In this document: piece after piece, positions 35,872 to 43,735 of the stretch | Numbering within the stretch: the stretch's first letter is position 1 | How the letters are laid out: the number at the start of each line of letters is the position of its first letter | Source: Candidatus Gastranaerophilales bacterium | GTDB taxonomy: Bacteria > Cyanobacteriota > Vampirovibrionia > Gastranaerophilales > Gastranaerophilaceae | Assembly: GCA_944326545.1 (NCBI GenBank) | Contig: CALVEH010000012.1 | Span: 1 to 44,292 of the forward strand | DNA: 44,292 nucleotides | Direction: 5' to 3' | Notes under the pieces: model-generated | Database searches by the model: none | Told to the model about the DNA's origin: nothing | What the model saw: the letters and a program-made list of their open reading frames with translations, nothing else | Translations under genes and position numbers: made by a program

Positions 35872-36129
35872 ATGGACATAAATAACGAACTTGAACAGAA
35901 AGCAAAAGAGCTTGACGAGCAAGCTACAGAAGCCCTAAAAAGGCAGGTAAAATCCATGATTGTAGCCAAAGGATACACTATGGAAAAACTTGCAGAGGAA
36001 ATGAATGCTAAATATTACACAAAGGAGAGCAAAGCAAACCTGTCAAATAAGTTGAAACGAGGCTCTTTAAGATTTATTGACATGCAGAGAATAGCGGATA
36101 TATTAGGGTACAAAATAGACATTCACTAA
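35872..36129 (+). CDS. Small HTH regulator
   Basis: An 85-residue protein with an N-terminal helix of polar residues and a helix-turn-helix-like region (MIVAKGYTMEKLAEEMNAKY, then ANLSNKLKRGSLRFIDMQRIADILGY), the layout of small XRE-like / DUF6471-type regulators in mobile elements. It is divergent from the small-gene operon, so it is placed to control both. AGAGGT lies 6 nt before the ATG, and the palindrome CACTATATAGTG sits in its own promoter, suggesting autoregulation. Confidence 0.7.
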   Translation: MDINNELEQKAKELDEQATEALKRQVKSMIVAKGYTMEKLAEEMNAKYYTKESKANLSNKLKRGSLRFIDMQRIADILGYKIDIH

Positions 36130-36140
36130 ACCTACATAGA

Positions 36141-36184
36141 GGACATTGTTAAAAATCAGTCTGGACATTGATAAAAAAGGCTGA
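36141..36184. repeat. Two 22-bp direct repeats (iteron-like)
   Basis: GGACATTGTTAAAAA starts at 36141 and GGACATTGATAAAAA at 36163, exactly 22 bp apart, about two DNA turns. They lie directly after the HTH gene, in front of the replication genes. Confidence 0.55.
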
Positions 36185-36185
36185 G

Positions 36186-36212
36186 AAAATTTCCTGTATT
36201 CTGGGAATTTTT
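36186..36212 (+). terminator. Possible weak terminator of the HTH gene
   Basis: AAAATTTCC and GGGAATTTT pair over 9 positions with one G-U around an 8-nt loop, followed by a few Ts. Confidence 0.4.
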
Positions 36213-36231
36213 ATCCCTGTAATGTGCATGA

Positions 36232-36265
36232 TAAATGAAGTTGAAGCGAGCTTTAACTTCATTTA
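36232..36265. repeat. Long dyad: 16-bp arms around a 2-nt centre
   Basis: TAAATGAAGTTGAAGC and GCTTTAACTTCATTTA differ from perfect symmetry at one position only and are separated by GA. No T run follows, so it is unlikely to be a terminator. With the direct repeats 50-90 bp upstream and the initiator gene downstream it is a candidate replication or nicking site. Confidence 0.6.
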
Positions 36266-36368
36266 AGCCTTTCATAAAATAACATATATAGTATAACGGT
36301 TTCACATTGTCTCTAAACACGTTTACATATAAATTTTTCGTTTCACTGAAATTTTTTCTTGTTTACGG

Positions 36369-36383
36369 TATAACAGAGACATG
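36369..36383 (+). promoter_or_regulatory. -10 box, apparently leaderless start
   Basis: TATAAC (36369-36374), 6 nt, then ATG at 36381; CTGAAA lies 17 nt upstream as a poor -35. No usable Shine-Dalgarno. Confidence 0.4.
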
Positions 36384-37250
36384 AATTATATCGACAACGT
36401 TACTCTTTCTATATTTATACGTCTTTTATTGGGCGGGAATATTCTGCTAAAAATAAGTGACTCAGAGTCTATTTCTCAGCTTATAACATTTTGCAGTACA
36501 TTAACTTCTACTCTCTCTTGCATAGAGCGTAAAAAGACCATAAGTGGAGTCAATATATCTTGCAACAATAATGAGCAGTTAAGAGCATTCCTTGAAGAAT
36601 ATAGTGATTTATACAGTAAAGGAGAACTGATAGAAACGGAAAATTCCAACGAGTCCATTGAAGCATTAAATAAAGACCTTATTGACATAACAAAGGATAT
36701 AAAGACTAACAAAAAACGCTATATAACGGATAAGACAGAGTTCGCACCATTGATATTAGCTAGATACTTTGAAAATAAAGAGTTTATCAAGGATTTGAGT
36801 ATTAGCCTCGCTCCAGAGGGTGAAATGCCATATCCTATGGAACTATACGAAGATAACGAGTTTGGAGACGTTGAGAGAACGCAATACTGGCAAGATTACT
36901 TTATCTGTATATATACGCTTGACATGGAGTGGTATCTGGATAAGTTTAACAGACCTGCAAATAAAACTGTTACCGTTAAAAGACGCACAGATTACTCCCC
37001 ACAACAAAGGAAATTACTTGATGTTATAACCGATTGGGTAAGGGGCGAAAATAGTTACAGAATAGACCCTGAAAGTTTATTTAACAGAGCAAAATTGAAA
37101 TTAAAAGCAAAAAATGAAGATATGGCAATATCACGGCTGAATAAGTGTTACAAAGAGATAAATAATACAACTACAGCACTCATTGAAAAGAATAAGGGTA
37201 CTGGCTTTTACGAGATTTCAAGAGAATTTCAACCTAATACTGAAAACTAA
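36381..37250 (+). CDS. Unrecognised protein, element replication region
   Basis: A 289-residue soluble protein not recognised. It opens with a helical, hydrophobic stretch, has an acidic middle (ESNESIEALNKDLIDITKDI), and a C-terminal helical part (LFNRAKLKLKAKNEDMAISRLNKCYKEINN) of the kind seen in winged-helix or replication-associated proteins. It lies between the regulator and the replication initiator, ends in a terminator, and could be a replication partner; this is from position only. Confidence 0.6.
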   Translation: MNYIDNVTLSIFIRLLLGGNILLKISDSESISQLITFCSTLTSTLSCIERKKTISGVNISCNNNEQLRAFLEEYSDLYSKGELIETENSNESIEALNKDLIDITKDIKTNKKRYITDKTEFAPLILARYFENKEFIKDLSISLAPEGEMPYPMELYEDNEFGDVERTQYWQDYFICIYTLDMEWYLDKFNRPANKTVTVKRRTDYSPQQRKLLDVITDWVRGENSYRIDPESLFNRAKLKLKAKNEDMAISRLNKCYKEINNTTTALIEKNKGTGFYEISREFQPNTEN

Positions 37251-37294
37251 TGGTTAGTGTAGTTATAAAGTAAGCTTTACAAATATTTACATAT

Positions 37295-37329
37295 ACCTGC
37301 TGTTCAATACCTGACAGCAGGTTATTTTT
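37295..37329 (+). terminator. Rho-independent terminator
   Basis: ACCTGCTGT (37295-37303) and ACAGCAGGT (37314-37322) form a 9-bp stem with a 10-nt loop, followed by TATTTTTG. It ends the 289-residue gene's transcript. Confidence 0.8.
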
Positions 37330-37407
37330 GCGGAGACTAACCAAGTTAGAAATCCGTTAGGAAGTTAGTTTAGAGGTTGTCAAATAAGAATATGGGAGAC
37401 ATATTCA

Positions 37408-38889
37408 ATGGCAAAAACTTCTAAAACATCTAACTCAATAACTCACGATATATCAAGTACAGGTGATTTAAAGACTGATGACTTCAACCTCAATGGAGAA
37501 AAAATTCCTGCTCTTAGTACATTAAAAGCTCAAATTAAGGTTGTAATGAGCATTATCAATACACAAATTCTTTCGGCTCCAAGAGTAGAATTTGACCGTT
37601 TAAGAATAGGCATTAATATCGGACTTTATGGGCGCATAATACATTTTGAAGATTTTGGCATGGAAGATGTTGAAAATCCGAAAGAACCGCCGTCATACCT
37701 TAATAAGAATGAGGGAGATACTCTAACCAGACGCTCATTTATGCATGAAGAAGATGACGATGAAGAATACGATATATCCGATTTGTTTGACTCAGAAGAA
37801 GAATATAAGGAATATTTAGAGACAGAAAAATCGGAAAAGCCAAGTAGCCAAGAATCAGAAGCAGAACCTGATATTTTTTCAGATTTTAGCATAAAACGCC
37901 GTATCAGATATGACGACTATAAGAGAGTTGTCGGTTTAAACAATATGTTTCTATTCAAAGGTTACTTTGTTGTTGATATTACAGGCAAATGGATGGCGGA
38001 TAGTGGTGTACTCGGAAGCCTGCATAGAGATAATATTAGAGAAGCCCTGCAAAAGGTTATAGAACTAGGAATAGTTAACTTTAACATTGATGAATTTATT
38101 AGACATGCTCAAGTATTCATTTGTGATGTAGTTGTTGATATTCAATTAGAGTCACAAAAACGGGTCAGCAAACACATAGATGGTATTAGTTCATTCTGCC
38201 CGATTCCGACAAACAGGTATAACATCGCTAAATATGGCAGGCATGGATTAATGTTAAAGCCTAAAGCTCAAAAGGCTGGTTTTTCGCTTGTGATTTATTC
38301 TAAAGGTCAAGAACTCGATTACAGTTATAGAAGAACAACTAAAGCAACCTTATACACTGATATGATTGGGGATACAGGTGTTGAACTTGCTGAGAAAACA
38401 TTACGATTTGAGTTAAAACTCTTTTCTTTAGCAAGTATACGCAAGAACCTTGATATTGCTATGGATGAGGTACGTATAGTGAGATTGACAGATGTTCTCA
38501 ACTGTACTGTTCCTGTTTTGTTGAAGCAGATAGAGCTGTTTACGGGCAAGCCTGAACAGTTATTGGAACGTCTGAACTGGTTACAGAATATTGAGACAAC
38601 AACAGACGACTTGACTCTCAATGAAATCTTCATAGCAGAAAGATTTATTGAAATACTCAGAGATAATAATTTCGACATTAACATAGCACGCAGTCACATA
38701 AGGACTGAATACGCAAATGCGACAGACAAGGAGCTTGAAGAGTTTACTCGTTTGGCTAACATACGCAGAAATATTCTAACGTTTCTGGTTTACCGTAAAC
38801 CTAAATCAGTAACGATAATGTTGGATATTCTTTGTAGGTTACATGCTTATTATCAAGCAGAAACAGTAAATAGGGGGAATAATGGCTAA
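37408..38889 (+). CDS. Replication initiator of the phage II/X family type
   Basis: A 493-residue protein. The central part carries features of the gene II/gene X replication family: VFICDVVVDIQL, FSLVIYSKGQELDYSYRR (Tyr-containing) and TLRFELKLFSLASIRKNLDI. Residues about 110-170 are an acidic, Ser/Glu-rich insert (EEDDDEEYDISDLFDSEEEY). Relatives nick one strand to start rolling-circle replication and are found in phages, plasmids and mobilizable elements. It suggests the excised circle replicates. GGGAG lies 9 nt before the ATG. The next gene overlaps its last 8 bp. Confidence 0.7.
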   Translation: MAKTSKTSNSITHDISSTGDLKTDDFNLNGEKIPALSTLKAQIKVVMSIINTQILSAPRVEFDRLRIGINIGLYGRIIHFEDFGMEDVENPKEPPSYLNKNEGDTLTRRSFMHEEDDDEEYDISDLFDSEEEYKEYLETEKSEKPSSQESEAEPDIFSDFSIKRRIRYDDYKRVVGLNNMFLFKGYFVVDITGKWMADSGVLGSLHRDNIREALQKVIELGIVNFNIDEFIRHAQVFICDVVVDIQLESQKRVSKHIDGISSFCPIPTNRYNIAKYGRHGLMLKPKAQKAGFSLVIYSKGQELDYSYRRTTKATLYTDMIGDTGVELAEKTLRFELKLFSLASIRKNLDIAMDEVRIVRLTDVLNCTVPVLLKQIELFTGKPEQLLERLNWLQNIETTTDDLTLNEIFIAERFIEILRDNNFDINIARSHIRTEYANATDKELEEFTRLANIRRNILTFLVYRKPKSVTIMLDILCRLHAYYQAETVNRGNNG

Positions 38890-39061
38890 GAAACCCTCTG
38901 TTATGTTTGTACCTAATAATGACGCTAACGATATAGCTGTAAATAACGCCTTATTGGCGCAGTTAATGATAACGGTAACACGAATTGGTATCAGGGTTGA
39001 TAATCCTGAGCGTAATAATAGTATAATAAAAAAGGAGAACGAACATGACCAAACAAAGTAA
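38882..39061 (+). CDS. 59-residue small protein between rep and recombinase
   Basis: Starts at ATG 38882 with a GGGGGA Shine-Dalgarno 3 nt upstream, overlaps the end of rep by 8 bp and the recombinase start by 17 bp. Product MAKKPSVMFVPNNDANDIAV... is not recognised; the C-terminal part is charged. The tight overlaps at both ends make it likely to be real. Confidence 0.55.
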   Translation: MAKKPSVMFVPNNDANDIAVNNALLAQLMITVTRIGIRVDNPERNNSIIKKENEHDQTK

Positions 39062-40703
39062 CACAAAAAAAATCGTTGTAGGCTACGGCAGAGTAAGTTC
39101 TGCTGAGCAGGCTAACAGTGGGCTTAGTCTTAACATGCAGCGAGAACAATGTGAACAAAAAGCAACCAAAGATGGTTATACATTTGTTTACTTTGAAGAC
39201 GCAGGGAAAACAGGCTCTAATACTAACAGAAAAGGACTTAGAGCAATGCTTAAATACGTAAAGGAACACCGTAACGAAGTTGCCTATGTTGTTGTATGGA
39301 AACTGGACAGACTCTCTCGTTGCCTTGAAGATTTTTTCGCTGAGATATTAAAACCCATCAAGAAATACGGTTGTACTATTGCAAGTATCATGGAAAACTT
39401 TGACGATATAAGTAAGGTAAAAAAAGTTCTTATAGGAGTTTATATCGGGCAGGCAGAGGATGAGCTTGACAATATTAAGGATAGGACAAGTTCAGTATTA
39501 AGAAACCGAGCTGAAAAGGGATACAAACTCGGTAAAGCTCCGATAGGGTATATCAATACAAGAGATGAACACCGACATGGTATAATTAAACCAGACCCAG
39601 ATAAGACTCCTCATATCAAGCGTTGTTTTGAACTGTATGGAACAGGAGTATTTGCATACGAAAAGTTAGGTAAAGAACTTGCTAAATATGGGTTTGTTGA
39701 CAGTAAAGGAAACCCATACTCAAAGAAGCGCATTCAAGATATTCTCAAGAACCCCGTATACATCGGAAAAGTTACCCATGGCGATGATATTTTTGATGGT
39801 GTACACGAACCTATTGTGTCAGAAGAATTGTTCTACAGAGTTCAACTCTTGTTAAAAGGTGAGGATGTAAAAAGACCTAAAGGACTCGTTTACACATATT
39901 CAAACTTTATTAAATGTGCGAAATGCGGTTACTCAATGGTAGCCGTAACTAAGCGAGGTGAACACAATAGTGGTACATATATTTATTACCACTGTACTAA
40001 CTACACGAAAGCTCATGCTAGAGAAAAGAATATTAACGAAAATCTGATAGATGAAGCAATACAGGAAGTAATTGACAGCTTTGATATTACAGAAAAAGAG
40101 ATAAAATGTATAAAGAAGCAGATAAATAACGCTATTACAGACCTGAAACAATATGAACATAAGTCTATTGATGATTTAAAGAAAGCATATGACCAGATAG
40201 TAGATGACATTACTGAAAAGTTAACTCAGAAGAATACTGATAAACTAGGCATTAGTGAATCCACACGTGCTGAGGTGTTACAGAAATTGGTAGCCCGTAA
40301 AGACGATATAAAACGTGAGATTGACAATCTCACTGAAAATTCTAAAGATACCGTGAAACGAATAAGTATTCTGATTGATTTTGCCAACCGTCTTCCTGAA
40401 CTTTATTTGAAAGCAACTTTGGATGAGAAAAGGTTAATACTCAATACTATAATTGAAAGTATTACCTATAATGAAGATGATAACACTCTGTCAGTTAAGT
40501 TAAGACCTGTATTTGAACATTTGAGACAGTTAAAACTCAAACAGAAGCAGGAGTTTAAAGAAGAGCTAGAAACATTGACAGGAACCCTTAAAACTCGCTC
40601 AGGAAGTGCAAAACAGGCTCTTGAAAATAATCGATTAGATTTAAGCAATATTGCAGTGATTGGAACCCGCTGTAATTTAACATACAGAACAAGATTAAAT
40701 TAA
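39045..40703 (+). CDS. Large serine recombinase (element integrase)
   Basis: A 552-residue protein. Catalytic domain 1-150 with Ser18 in GYGRVSSAEQ, VVWKLDRLSRCLEDF; recombinase domain about 165-270 (KAPIGYINTR, KRIQDILKNPVYIGKVTH); zinc ribbon about 285-325 with CAKCG and YYHC (the fourth Cys is absent, the position is taken by His or lost); coiled coil about 340-450. It integrates and excises the element using short att sites. AAAGGAG precedes the ATG. The last codons, after VIGT, lie beyond the candidate attR core and would differ in the circular form (NRT then stop). Confidence 0.95.
   Translation: MTKQSNTKKIVVGYGRVSSAEQANSGLSLNMQREQCEQKATKDGYTFVYFEDAGKTGSNTNRKGLRAMLKYVKEHRNEVAYVVVWKLDRLSRCLEDFFAEILKPIKKYGCTIASIMENFDDISKVKKVLIGVYIGQAEDELDNIKDRTSSVLRNRAEKGYKLGKAPIGYINTRDEHRHGIIKPDPDKTPHIKRCFELYGTGVFAYEKLGKELAKYGFVDSKGNPYSKKRIQDILKNPVYIGKVTHGDDIFDGVHEPIVSEELFYRVQLLLKGEDVKRPKGLVYTYSNFIKCAKCGYSMVAVTKRGEHNSGTYIYYHCTNYTKAHAREKNINENLIDEAIQEVIDSFDITEKEIKCIKKQINNAITDLKQYEHKSIDDLKKAYDQIVDDITEKLTQKNTDKLGISESTRAEVLQKLVARKDDIKREIDNLTENSKDTVKRISILIDFANRLPELYLKATLDEKRLILNTIIESITYNEDDNTLSVKLRPVFEHLRQLKLKQKQEFKEELETLTGTLKTRSGSAKQALENNRLDLSNIAVIGTRCNLTYRTRLN
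40659..40667. other. Candidate right attachment site (attR core ATTGGAACC)
   Basis: Same 9 bp as at 28978-28986, same orientation. It lies in the last codons of the recombinase gene, 36 bp before its stop. Confidence 0.55.
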
Positions 40704-40717
40704 CTATGAGATGGAGA

Positions 40718-41614
40718 TTAGAAATATAAAGAATATTCACTTGTATCAACTAGTTCTAAAAATGTAATTATACTTGGACCAACCTTAAAAGCCCATTCAT
40801 TAATATATGCATTATCATTGCCATAAAATTTTGGGAACCAACCTTTCGGATCATCATATCTTTGATAACAGAATCTATCATCACCTCTCATTAATAAGTT
40901 TGTAATAGAACCACTATATATTTGAGAATTTCGATCAAAAAACAAGCCTCTTTTATAATCTCTGAATGAATCTGAATACTTGAATTGTATTATTTGTTTT
41001 GTATCAGCATCAAATTGGATACATATACAGTTAATATCTTTGAGAAGTTTTACAACTTTTAAAGCGGTTGCGGTGAAGGATGTATCATATTTTTTCGATA
41101 TATTTTCAACTATTTGTTTAAAATCAGAACCATACTGTTCTATTTTACCAATAGTACTTGATGGAATTAATAATTCAGAGGCAAAAGTATTTGCTTCATA
41201 TTCTTTAGTAAATAAATATTTCTTAGAATGTATGTTGCTTTTGTCTAGCATTAACTGCTGTGTTAAATAATCGGCATGTGCAGGAATAAAACAATGACCT
41301 AATTCATGTGCAAGCGTAAATCGGCAATGCCTTCTTTTAGTAGTATCTGTTATATCCTGAAATGAACTTCCATAAAATTTTGAATTTATATAAATTCGTC
41401 GTTGACCGTCTTTTGAGAGTTCAGTAATTGCATATTCAGAATTATCTACAAATTTTTCATCTGTAAACTTACAAGTAATGCCTAATTCTTCAATGTATTC
41501 TAATATTTCAAATACATTTATTGGTATTATTTCTGTACCAACTGTATCAGATAACAACTTGATTGCACAATTAGATACGTCTACATGTGGAAGAAAATAA
41601 GGATTAGTTGTCAT
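40718..41614 (-). CDS. ImmA/IrrE-family metallopeptidase
   Basis: A 298-residue protein with zinc motif HELGH at residues 103-107 (FTLAHELGHCFIPAHADYL) and the third-ligand helix EYEANTFASELLIPSS about 30 residues on. ImmA proteases cut the paired repressor to induce mobile elements or stress genes. The C-terminal 100 residues (about 200-298) form an extra domain of unknown role (GSITNLLMRGDDRFCYQRYD). The ATG overlaps the end of the XRE gene by 11 bp, so this is an ImmR-ImmA pair. Confidence 0.92.
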   Translation of the reverse strand: MTTNPYFLPHVDVSNCAIKLLSDTVGTEIIPINVFEILEYIEELGITCKFTDEKFVDNSEYAITELSKDGQRRIYINSKFYGSSFQDITDTTKRRHCRFTLAHELGHCFIPAHADYLTQQLMLDKSNIHSKKYLFTKEYEANTFASELLIPSSTIGKIEQYGSDFKQIVENISKKYDTSFTATALKVVKLLKDINCICIQFDADTKQIIQFKYSDSFRDYKRGLFFDRNSQIYSGSITNLLMRGDDRFCYQRYDDPKGWFPKFYGNDNAYINEWAFKVGPSIITFLELVDTSEYSLYF

Positions 41615-41927
41615 TTTTTATCATCTTTCTATAAACTTTGATAATTTCATCTGTTGTTGCATTTTTAGTAAAATTATTTGAACATTCTTGTAAATTTTTG
41701 ATTGCCTGTTCTCTTACTTCATCTGTATAAATATCGTCCATAGAAACTCCCATTGCTTCTACAATTTTAGAAAGAGTTTTTTCCGACGGGTAGCGCTGCC
41801 CATTTTCAATCATGGGAATTACCGTTCTTGCTAATTTCGACTTTTGAGCCAATTCTGTTTGTGTAAGTCCAATTGATTCTCTAAGTTCTTTTATCCTCAG
41901 CCCTATAGCACTTTTTGAATTTTGCAT
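41604..41927 (-). CDS. XRE-family repressor (ImmR-like)
   Basis: A 107-residue protein. HTH at about residues 9-60: LRIKELRESIGLTQTELAQKSKLARTVIPMIENGQRYPS. The C-terminal tail is helical. Start ATG 41927 chosen over ATG 41945 because AGAGGT lies 6 nt upstream of it. Paired by 11-bp overlap with the ImmA-like protease, and two matching operators lie directly upstream, so autorepression relieved by the protease is likely. Confidence 0.9.
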   Translation of the reverse strand: MQNSKSAIGLRIKELRESIGLTQTELAQKSKLARTVIPMIENGQRYPSEKTLSKIVEAMGVSMDDIYTDEVREQAIKNLQECSNNFTKNATTDEIIKVYRKMIKNDN

Positions 41928-41943
41928 AATGTTACCTCTTGAC

Positions 41944-41966
41944 ATGTAACAAAAAAAGTGTTACAT
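41944..41966. promoter_or_regulatory. Operator 1 of the XRE regulator
   Basis: ATGTAACA-n7-TGTTACAT: perfect 8-bp arms. It overlaps the minus-strand -10 TATAAT (41970-41965). Confidence 0.7.
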
Positions 41967-41971
41967 TATAC

Positions 41972-41994
41972 ATGTCACATAATTCTTGTTACAT
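41972..41994. promoter_or_regulatory. Operator 2 of the XRE regulator
   Basis: ATGTCACA-n7-TGTTACAT: the same arms and spacing as operator 1 with one mismatch, centres 28 bp apart. Confidence 0.65.
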
Positions 41995-42093
41995 TAGTAT
42001 AAAAGAAAAAACAATAGAAAGCAAGAGGAGGTGAGAGAATAAACAATACAAGAATTGTGGTAGAGATATAGTACAAAGTCAAAAAGGAGACAA

Positions 42094-42414
42094 ATGATGG
42101 CATTAAATACATTAACAAAACAAAATGCATATGACGAAATTAGAAACTATATTGTTTCAAATACATTAGGTTTTAATTATAGTTCATGGTATGTAGGAAT
42201 TGCAAATGATCCAGAACGCCGATTATTTCAAGAACATGAAGTTAACAGGGAAAATGGACGTTGGATATATGCAAAATGTTATAGTGACTCTTCTGCAAGA
42301 GAGGTAGAAAATGCTCTTATAGAGAATTTAGGGACACATGGCGGTCCTGGCGGTGGAGATGATTCTACAATATTTGTGTATGCATATGAAATAAAAAGTT
42401 ATACAAATGAATAA
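42094..42414 (+). CDS. Small GIY-YIG-like protein
   Basis: A 106-residue protein. WYVGIANDPERRLFQEHEV resembles a diverged GIY-YIG core (YVG, then Arg), and AREVENALIE provides a candidate catalytic Glu; GTHGGPGGGDD is a Gly-rich loop typical of this small family. GIY-YIG enzymes cleave DNA, but the first GIY tripeptide is lost (SSW), so activity is unsure. AAGGAG precedes; a second ATG at 42097 is equally likely. It is divergent from the XRE gene and under the two operators. Confidence 0.6.
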   Translation: MMALNTLTKQNAYDEIRNYIVSNTLGFNYSSWYVGIANDPERRLFQEHEVNRENGRWIYAKCYSDSSAREVENALIENLGTHGGPGGGDDSTIFVYAYEIKSYTNE

Positions 42415-42426
42415 GGAGCAAATACC

Positions 42427-42645
42427 ATGTTTGATGAAATTGAAATAGATATACCATGTCCAAATTGTGACAATAAATTACGAACGACGGTCAAAAAATT
42501 AAGAACAAATCCTATTTTGTACTGTAAGCATTGTAGTAATGATATCAAAATAAATACCGATACAAGTAAGTTTGATAGGGAAACACAAAAAGTTGAAAAA
42601 AGTCTTAAAAAATTAAAGCAAACACTTAAGAAATTCGGGAAGTAA
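42427..42645 (+). CDS. Small zinc-ribbon protein
   Basis: A 72-residue protein with CPNC (residues 11-14) and CKHC (33-36), a two-knuckle zinc ribbon, then a basic helix ending LKKLKQTLKKFGK. It may bind nucleic acid or a partner. AAGGAG lies 8 nt before the ATG; it follows the GIY-YIG-like gene by 12 nt in one operon. Confidence 0.65.
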   Translation: MFDEIEIDIPCPNCDNKLRTTVKKLRTNPILYCKHCSNDIKINTDTSKFDRETQKVEKSLKKLKQTLKKFGK

Positions 42646-42671
42646 AACACTCTCAAAAGAGTGTTTTACTT
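42640..42671. terminator. Bidirectional terminator
   Basis: AAGTAAAACACTCT-CAAA-AGAGTGTTTTACTT: a 14-bp perfect stem between the converging zinc-ribbon and tyrosine recombinase genes. It overlaps the zinc-ribbon stop codon. Confidence 0.85.
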
Positions 42672-43628
42672 TTATAACAAATCATTCAGCAAATTCATGC
42701 ACTTGATTTTTTGTTGAAGATTTGCTCTGCCGTAAACATTTAGAGTAAACGAAACATTCTTATGCCCCAATATTTCAGACAGGGATTTTATGTCAAAATC
42801 TGATATTTCTATTGCTCTAATTGCAAATGTATGCCGAAGTTCGTGGAATTTCACAGGTATCAATTTATGCTTCTTCACAAATCTTGAGAAAAACTGCCTG
42901 TAAACACGCGGTTCGGTTGGTTTTATTCGACCTGTTAAAAAGAAGTGATTAGGATTAGCTGTATAAAATTTTTTGATAATATTCATCAATAAAGAAGGAA
43001 CAGGGATTGTTCTTTCAGAACTCTTCGTCTTTGGCGAGCCTATGTGGATATAAGATTTCTTTTTTGATTTATCATAAATTCGCTGAACAGTTTTGTTTAC
43101 AGAAATTGTTTTATCAGTCAAAGAAATATCAGACATCTGAAGTCCGCAAAGCTCACCTATTCTTAATCCTGTAAATAAAGTCAATAATATTCCGACTGAT
43201 TTTCTTGTTAAGTTCAAATATATAGCCTGAATTAGCTTTTGTTCTTCCTCTTTTGACAATGCAACAACCTTTTTTATTTTTAAATCTTTAGGATATTCAA
43301 TTAAATCCCAGTTTAGAGCTTCAATTACTTTCGATCTATACGCAAAGTTTAAAGTAAGCCTTAATACAAGAATAATATCTCGAATTGTTTTAACAGTTAA
43401 ACCTCCTGCATTATCCAGCCGCCCATTATAAAATAAATAAAATATAAATTCTTGAATTTTAGACTCTGTTATATCACAGATTTTTTGTAATCCAAAATAC
43501 GGAATCAAATGATTTTCTACAATAAGCAAAAATCCGGCATAAGTTGACGGGGTTACTAAAGTTTGTTTTTCTTTTAGCCATAAATGTACGAGTATCGCAA
43601 AAGTAGTGTTTTTGGTTAAATTTTTCAT
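42672..43628 (-). CDS. Tyrosine recombinase
   Basis: A 318-residue site-specific recombinase with SAM-like N-terminal domain (about 1-110) and catalytic domain. Active-site residues are all present: Arg in LFTGLRIGELCGL, Lys in the SPKTKSSE turn, HELRHTFAIRA (His-x-x-Arg), His in LGHKNVSFTLNVYGR and its Tyr. Start ATG 43628 has GGAGG 8 nt upstream; an ATG 39 codons further upstream is in frame but runs into the hsdS sequence. It lies next to an hsdS cassette, head to head, an arrangement that fits an invertase of type I specificity genes. Confidence 0.92.
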   Translation of the reverse strand: MKNLTKNTTFAILVHLWLKEKQTLVTPSTYAGFLLIVENHLIPYFGLQKICDITESKIQEFIFYLFYNGRLDNAGGLTVKTIRDIILVLRLTLNFAYRSKVIEALNWDLIEYPKDLKIKKVVALSKEEEQKLIQAIYLNLTRKSVGILLTLFTGLRIGELCGLQMSDISLTDKTISVNKTVQRIYDKSKKKSYIHIGSPKTKSSERTIPVPSLLMNIIKKFYTANPNHFFLTGRIKPTEPRVYRQFFSRFVKKHKLIPVKFHELRHTFAIRAIEISDFDIKSLSEILGHKNVSFTLNVYGRANLQQKIKCMNLLNDLL

Positions 43629-43735
43629 AATAAATACCTCCATATAGTTATTAAATAAGGTATTTAGAAGATTTTCTGACCTCAAGTTATCATCTTGGGG
43701 GTGAATGCAGTAATGAGTGTAAAAAAGATTCTCTA

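Larger units (their letters stand above)
28978..40667. mobile_element. Integrative element of about 11.7 kb with large serine recombinase
   Basis: The segment is bounded by ATTGGAACC repeats 11,681 bp apart and holds a large serine recombinase at one end, a II/X-type replication initiator, a small serine recombinase, small phage/plasmid-like genes, an HTH regulator and a restriction-modification enzyme. No conjugation, capsid or terminase genes are seen, so it is most like a mobilizable or satellite-type integrative element that replicates after excision and relies on a helper for transfer. Ends are inferred from the repeat only. Confidence 0.65.

Noticed and set aside
36232-36265. Long dyad as a terminator
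   Set aside because: No T run on either side; the weaker hairpin at 36186 is a better terminator.
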